This document shows, one piece after another, positions 58,561 through 64,000 of a stretch of 64,000 nt of DNA. Under the pieces are notes generated by a model, which saw nothing but the letters and a program-made list of their open reading frames with translations, did no database searches and had not been told where the DNA came from. Origin of the DNA: Membranipora membranacea (lineage: Eukaryota; Bryozoa; Gymnolaemata; Cheilostomatida; Membraniporidae); assembly GCA_914767715.1 (NCBI GenBank), contig OU612075.1, forward strand, positions 21,204,001 through 21,268,000. Direction: 5' to 3'. The number at the start of each line of letters is the position of its first letter. Positions within the stretch are counted from its first letter, which is position 1. The translations under genes and the position numbers were made by a program.

Positions 58561-59284
58561 TGTAAGAAAATAACACTGCAGTGCGTGTTTTAATTTCTTT
58601 TATCACAGGTGAATTATTTGCAGCAACGCAGGGTCTTCATTCATACAGGGTACAATCATAGTTGCATGAAACGAAGAAAATCGGTGCACTTCATTCCAAT
58701 TGGTATTTCTCCCCAATTTTCAAGTAGATCATTTAACATGTAAACATGTAAATAGAAAAAGTCGACTCACTAGCAAATTGACCATTGCCCCGTCGTGTTG
58801 GCAATCTCTGCTGGAGTCCCTTCTTGAAGAAAATGCTTCATTTCCATCCTGAGGCCTTGGATTTCCTAACCCATCCTGTGTTTCTTCAGCATGAAGCTGA
58901 AAGTGTTGATGGGATGATCCAACTTTGGATAGAACTTCCACGTTTGATTTATTAGTAGTCAAAGAGTAAGTGCCTATTGGATGTAGTTGCTAGCCATACC
59001 ACTTCCATCATGCAAGGTGTTGTGTATGGATTGACTCAGAATAACTTGACAGACTTTCATTTCCATAGAACTGTCCCCAGAATTGATATAATATTGTGTT
59101 TATAACTCAAAATGCATGGTAAACAAGGTTCATGGTAAATAAGGTTCAAGGCAAAGCAGCAGTGAGAGGTGGAGATGAGAGTGACCATATAGCTTGACAA
59201 ATTATTATCGCTGGAATATTGATGGCCTACTTACAAGCTTAGTTGATTTTACTAAGTAAACTCAGTAAGATGAGTCCTCTTGCA

Positions 59285-59650
59285 GATATGTAGAGGTATG
59301 AAAAAACTCGTTCAACTTTTTGACAGCCCAACTTTGCATAGACAGGTTTCCTTGAGCAGTTCCCATCTTGTTCTAGGATGGCTGACTGTATTCTAGCATT
59401 TTAACTTGGTGGATCATAGTCGATGCGCTTGCTTACGTACGTCAAGAACATTAAATGAAGCACTTCAAGCCTCCCTGTGTGCACGCCAGCACAGTGCACA
59501 GCTTCAATTGGTCGAGGAATGCTTTAGAACCAATGTGCTTCACCAACACTTTGGGAGCTGGATCACCAGCATCTAAAAAGTTCACTTCTCTTGCTTCCAC
59601 TCTACAGAATACAACAATTCACATGCTGCAAAAATCATAATTATGTAACG
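59285..59650 (-). mobile_element. Transposon-associated gene, HTG exon, copy 2 (degraded)
   Basis: Aligns with 63,287-63,640 over about 350 bp. Minus-strand translation reads VEAREVNFLDAGDPAPKVLV, a frameshift, then VHTGRLEVLHLMF, YVSKRIDYDPPS, a stop, and NARIQSAILEQDGN. The HTG-LE-HS-x-KR and A(R)xxLAxxDHN order is that of the same family as the WW exon, and on the minus strand it lies downstream of the WW segment at 60,040-60,190, as expected. Confidence 0.5.
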
Positions 59651-60039
59651 ATATATTGCCATCAAACAGCAAATTGATTCTAAAGTTGACCGGCTTGCAG
59701 GTGAAAATAAAATTGATGCGATTTATTGATATCTGCATTCAACAATTGCATGCTTGCAGGGAAGATTTTCGTGTAACACAAAAGCTTACTAAGCATGGTT
59801 ATCTGCCCCTGATTTTAATCATGAAGTCATAATTTCAAAGATAAAATGGCTATTGTAGGTTCACTGTTGTAATAGTAAAAAATGTTTAGATTAAATAGTT
59901 CTAAATATTCATTCTAAACACTCGCCTCATCTTCCCTGCCTGCAGTTGTAACTATGTATAATGATGCGTTTCCCTTTGAAATAAAAGCAACTCAACAGCC
60001 CTATGAAAGCTTGAGTTAACATAACATTTTACTTACTCG

Positions 60040-60190
60040 GGCACATTTCACTTTCACTTTATCATGACCCTGTGGTGTCAGGTAACAGTATGGTTTCCCA
60101 TGCTCAATACCATCTCGTTTTGCATTCGCTCATCGTCGTTACGTCAGTTGGTCAGGTCAGGCAAGCAATGGTTTCTGCAACAGGGGAGTT
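60040..60190 (-). mobile_element. Transposon-associated gene, WW exon, copy 2 (degraded)
   Basis: Diverged duplicate of 58,380-58,560; both share AAATAAAAGCAACTCAACAG and GGTTTCTGCAAC flanks. The coding part is full of stops. It should be the upstream exon for the HTG exon at 59,285-59,650. Confidence 0.5.
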
Positions 60191-60436
60191 AACTCCTATA
60201 CTTTAACCTAAAAAACTACATGTATACATTATCCAAAACCAACTACCTCTGTAAACTCTGTAAATCTGTTGAAATAATTATATACTATAGAAATCCTTTC
60301 ATGTTAAACTCATCAGAATCATACGAGATTTATTATAGTAATATAACATGTTACACAAATTTGCACAAAATCACGAAAGTTTCCAAAAAAAGCTCTCATA
60401 TTATGATCGTCTCAGAACGCATAGTGATGCAAAACC

Positions 60437-60850
60437 AGTAATATTTTAAGATAATAAATATTAACATACATAAAATGGATAATATAGATATTAAACAATA
60501 GGCCAGCAATCTTGCTGGCCATCTACTTCAGATATATATCGGTTACATTGAATATCGAGATGAGATCCAGAAATCGCCGTTTCTCATCCCCATCTACAGA
60601 TTCTACCTTGTGCAGTATTTTACGAGCTGAAGGTATAGTAAATCTCTTAAAATTTGAAAACAAAACAGTGTCATTACAATCGAATAAAACCCTGAACATT
60701 TTCAATGAAAAATTGGACTGCTTAGTTTCATGTTCATAAACTAGGCAAGGAATCAGACACTTTGAGAGTTTTCATGTATAACTTTTGCGCTCTGTCAACA
60801 AAGTCCCTACATATTCTAACATTACAAAACTTTCTCACAACACAATTGAA
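60437..60850 (-). repeat. Duplicated exon-like block, left copy
   Basis: Pairs with 61,171-61,565. Minus-strand translation: SLKMFRVLFDCNDTVLFSNF, then VDGDEKRRFLDLISIFNVTD and IYLKSMASKIAGLLFN. The frame is kept in both copies, with substitutions and small indels in multiples of three in part of it, which suggests the block was coding when copied. The protein family is not recognised. Confidence 0.6.
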
Positions 60851-61170
60851 GTAAGTAGGGGGCAAAGTATGTTTTTTTTTGTATTACTATCGCTATTGAA
60901 GAAAATCCAGTTCCCATCCTGATCCTCCCGCCATAACCGGTCAAGAAGTTAATCAGCTATACGATTCTTGTGAGCAGCGAAAAGGGTAGGATTTTCATCT
61001 ATCATCTGTTTGGCGTTGTCTTGATTGTGAATTTACCTCCATATACTTGTCAAGCTCCTCATTGTCGTATTCAAAGTAATTTTTCATGAACAAGGTGTCA
61101 ATTTTTGATATTTTAAGATTAAAAAAAACGAAGTTGGCCTACAAAATGATATTTGAATCAGTTGATAAAT

Positions 61171-61565
61171 AGTAATATTTTAAGATAATATGGTAATATA
61201 GATAATATAGTAATTAAACAATAGCCCAGCAATCTTGCTGACCATCGACTTCAGATATATATCGGTTACATAGAATACGGAGATGAAATCCAGAAATCCC
61301 AGTTCCCCATCTACGTCTACCTTGTCCAGTATTGTACGAGCTGAATGTATAGAGTATTCTATAATTAAAAACAAAACAGTGTCATTACAATCGAACAAAA
61401 CCCGGAACATTTTCAAAGAAAAATTGGACTTCCAAGTTTCATGTCTTAACATAAACTTGGCGAGGAATTAGACATTTTGACAGTTTTCATGTATAACTTT
61501 TGCGCTCTGACAACAAAGCCCCTACATATTCTAACATTACAAAACTTTTTCACAACACTGTTGTA
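61171..61565 (-). repeat. Duplicated exon-like block, right copy
   Basis: Reads SLKMFRVLFDCNDTVLFLII, then VDGELGFLDFISVFYVTD and IYLKSMVSKIAGLLFNYY on the minus strand. Downstream shared DNA includes TTTTGCGCTCTG and CCCTACATATTCTAACATTA. Between the copies lie the MIDENP and KNYFEYDNE segments, so one unit is roughly 0.72 kb. Confidence 0.6.
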
Positions 61566-61720
61566 TACTTGGTGTTCGCTAAATCACCACCAAATAACTC
61601 ATCCCAAATCTTGTAAACATCATAATATCATTGATTGTGTCAGCGTGATAATTTAGTAAGAGTGGTAAGTGTAGTAATGTGTAAAATGTGTTAGGTAAAG
61701 TAACGAAAAAATGGACAAGT

Positions 61721-62390
61721 TTAAGTATATTTACGATTGACAGCGATATCGACATCTAAAATTATATGTGTAAAAATATGGATTTGATGAGCATAAGATA
61801 AGATATCTAGTGATTGAATATACAAGCCTGAGCCAGATGCCTGTCTCTGGTTTGGATTCACCGGAGGATTAAATCTTCGATCTAAGATTACCTGCCTTAT
61901 TTCTTTCATGACAACCGCACGTTCATATGGATCACTAAATAAAGTTACACTCCCAGCTATCTCCTCTCAAATCGCAGGTTTTAGTTTGGTCGCAGTTTCT
62001 TTATCTGCGATACATAATTCTAGCCCCTTTGCTTGCAGATTCTCAATGTGTCCCTCATCGGTGGTGTTGGTCCATTTGGTTTGAGGTGTCGAGAACTTGG
62101 AGTTTATTCTTTTGGCAGGGGTTTTCGCAAAAGTCTCCATGTGACTGTGAGCCTGTTGATGAGGAAGGGCGGAAAAACTTCTCATCAGACAAAATACAAG
62201 TTTCTGATGCTGGCGACTTAGGCTCCATAACCACAGCCGCACCCTCTGCTCCACTCTCATTGTTCTCGTTTTTTTGTTCTGGTACAGCTATACGAGAGGT
62301 TGAGCTCAGGTTAGATGTGGTGCTACAAAACATCAACAAGAAATTTTACCCTGTTGGTTTTCTGAAGGCTTCAAGTATTAAACATTGAAT
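61721..62390 (-). pseudogene. Low-complexity transposon-gene fragments
   Basis: Minus-strand open stretches in different frames overlap between 61,967 and 62,339. One is Ser/Glu-rich (VPEQKNENNESGAEG); the other reads KTPAKRINSKFSTPQTKW and GHIENLQAKGLELC. A further stretch at 61,721-61,909 reads VILDRRFNPPVNPNQR. Together they look like the variable linker of the WW/HTG gene family, broken by a frameshift near 62,120. Confidence 0.35.
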
Positions 62391-63286
62391 ATATGCTTGT
62401 TAAGAACATTTTAAGATGTTAATCCAGGAAGCTTGTTCAAAACCCCATGGTTAAACCCTACGCGAGATTAGCATTAATATCGGTTATCATGGTCAAAAGC
62501 TGCAATCAATGCACTGTGCAGTGATAAAAAAAAAAGGCCTGTGCATTGTTATATTTTGTAAAAATTGAAATTATTAAAAAAATTTTATATGAAAAGGTCA
62601 AGAAGGACATGGGTGGCAAGCTAATATTTCCTTTTCACAAATAAACGAAAGACCCGCATCACACTAAACGTCATGCAATCCTCTTTCGGGTTTGCCCTGT
62701 CAGGATCTTCAAACCATCCAGATTCTGGCGACTCAAACGACAGGACGGGACATGAGTAAAGGCAGCAATTGAATTTTTTTGGTTGGCAGACATGTTTACG
62801 TTCTGAAATCTATGAAAGGTCTGACAAGAGATCGATTCCATGACCCTTTTTTTCAAGAGAGCAATTCGATTAATACCGCTTTGGGCTCTCCCATGCATTG
62901 ATTTGCCTCTAAATTTGATGTGAACTGGTCGCACCGCCTCAAGTCAAATTCAATGTTTTCCAATTGCAAAGTTACTCATGGGTTGCTACTGGTAGTCTTC
63001 TGAAAACGCTTACAGGGATAAATTTGGACATGGTCTCTTCTGATGGGATGGGAGACCTCCTACACTAAAAACCAAAAACTACATGGTTATACAATATTCA
63101 GGGAGGGCAAGTACAGCCGCCCCTGGTTTCTTTGTCTCTTGATGTCAAGGATTTGTGCTCCAATGTCATCCTCAATCAAAAAATCAGGACTGTGGTGTGA
63201 ACTTCAGTGTCGCTCCATGTACATTTACTATCTTTTCCAGCAGTAGAGGCACATCAATGTAGAGGCAAATCGATATAATATGTCCT
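62391..63286. other. No recognised gene
   Basis: A minus-strand open stretch (62,671-62,934) and a plus-strand one (63,043-63,246) show no recognised domain. The region could hold the first exons of copy 2 of the WW/HTG gene, but none can be supported. Confidence 0.3.
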
Positions 63287-63640
63287 CTACTGTAACAGAT
63301 ATATTGTAGAGGTATGAAAAAACTGCTTCAACTTTTTAACAGTACCACATCCTACCTTAGACAGGTTTCCTTGAACAGTTCTCATTGTGTCAAAAGATCG
63401 CCATCTGTATCCTAGCATTGTAACTTGTTGAATCATAGTCAATGCGCGTTTTCTGAAATAAGGCCAAAATATTGAATACAGCACTTCGAGCCTCCCTGTG
63501 TGCATGTCATGTGTCCACAGCTTCAATTGGTCCAGGAAAGCTTCAGAACCAATGTGCTCAACCAACACCTTGTGAGCTGGATCACCAGCACATAAAAAGT
63601 TCACTGCTCTGGCCTCCACTCTACAAAAAATCATAATAAT
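63287..63640 (-). mobile_element. Transposon-associated gene, HTG exon, copy 1
   Basis: The best-kept copy, open for 115 codons. It reads VEARAVNFLCAGDPAHKVLV, LDQLKLWTHDMHTGRLEVLY, FRKRALTMIQQVTMLGYRW and SFDTMRTVQGNLSKVG. This agrees with the HTG-LE-x-S, KR and DxN positions of the family noted at 59,285. Its upstream WW exon should lie beyond the window end. Distance to copy 2 is about 4.0 kb. Confidence 0.55.
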
Positions 63641-64000
63641 TTAACAATATAATGCAAACAAAATAATAAATACAACAAAATACAACTGATGCAAATTGTT
63701 GATGCCCGCATTAGAGAATTGCATGCCTGCAATTGTAACTCTAAATATTATGATGGATGAAATGAAAGCAACATCCATGTTTCATATTATGATATTTGCC
63801 CCTTCTTTCCTGATCAAAATCGGTCTATGGAAAGAAAACTCAAAAATTAACCAAAATAAAAGTCATTTTGGTTCCAACGTACAAATTCCGTGGGAAAACT
63901 GATTTACTAAAACTATATAGTGTAAACATATACAATATTCATATATACATTACATGTTAAAAACATGCTGACAGCTGTTGAAAAAATAAGACCTACTAAG

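Noticed and set aside
1-64000. CRISPR arrays, operons or bacterial genes
   Set aside because: Introns, MITEs and animal receptor families show a metazoan nuclear genome; the direct repeats are minisatellites without spacers.

Overview
The window is nuclear DNA of an animal. It has multi-exon genes with GT-AG introns, an AT-rich background and many degraded eukaryotic transposons (Mutator-like/MULE, LINE, gypsy, YqaJ-type and foldback elements). The species cannot be read from the sequence. A marine invertebrate is a reasonable guess, because the transposon families in the right half are typical of such genomes.

Bases 1-37,711, plus strand: a head-to-tail array of rhodopsin-class G-protein-coupled receptors. 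Each gene has five coding exons: N-terminus plus TM1; TM2; TM3 plus ERF/ERL box; TM4-TM5 plus ICL3; TM6-TM7. Internal exon lengths (113 and 126 nt) and intron phases (1, 0, 0, 2) are the same in every intact copy. There are two clades. Clade A (1-19,789) has a cut last exon (A0), a pseudogene (A1), an intact gene (A2), a gene frameshifted at the end of TM7 (A4), an intact gene (A5) and two exon-1 relics. Clade B (23,344-37,711) has three intact genes (B1-B3). All intact receptors lack the NPxxY proline, lack the CWxP motif and end exactly 11 residues after the TM7 tyrosine, so they have essentially no cytoplasmic tail but a long Ser/Thr-rich ICL3. Ligands are unknown; the overall look (NFxIY TM7, ECL2 Cys, NWF in ECL1) resembles peptide receptors. 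Clade A copies share upstream blocks that look like a common promoter and a non-coding first exon.

Bases 38,877-42,774, minus strand: six exons of a class V aminotransferase (cysteine-desulfurase-like) that stop before the PLP-lysine segment. No further exon was found before the receptor array, so this looks like a half gene.

Bases 44,000-64,000: mostly minus-strand, decayed mobile-element coding sequence. In order there are a gypsy integrase tail, a LINE reverse-transcriptase C-terminus, a PHD-like finger, a MULE/ZSWIM-type transposase exon, a Mutator-like (PF20700-type) transposase pseudogene, a LINE palm fragment, two YqaJ-exonuclease relics, and a roughly 4-kb-period array of a transposon-associated gene with WW and HTG-LE motifs. 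Tandem duplications and minisatellites are frequent. Six short inverted-repeat elements with TA or TTA flanks (MITE-like) are spread over the window, several inside introns.
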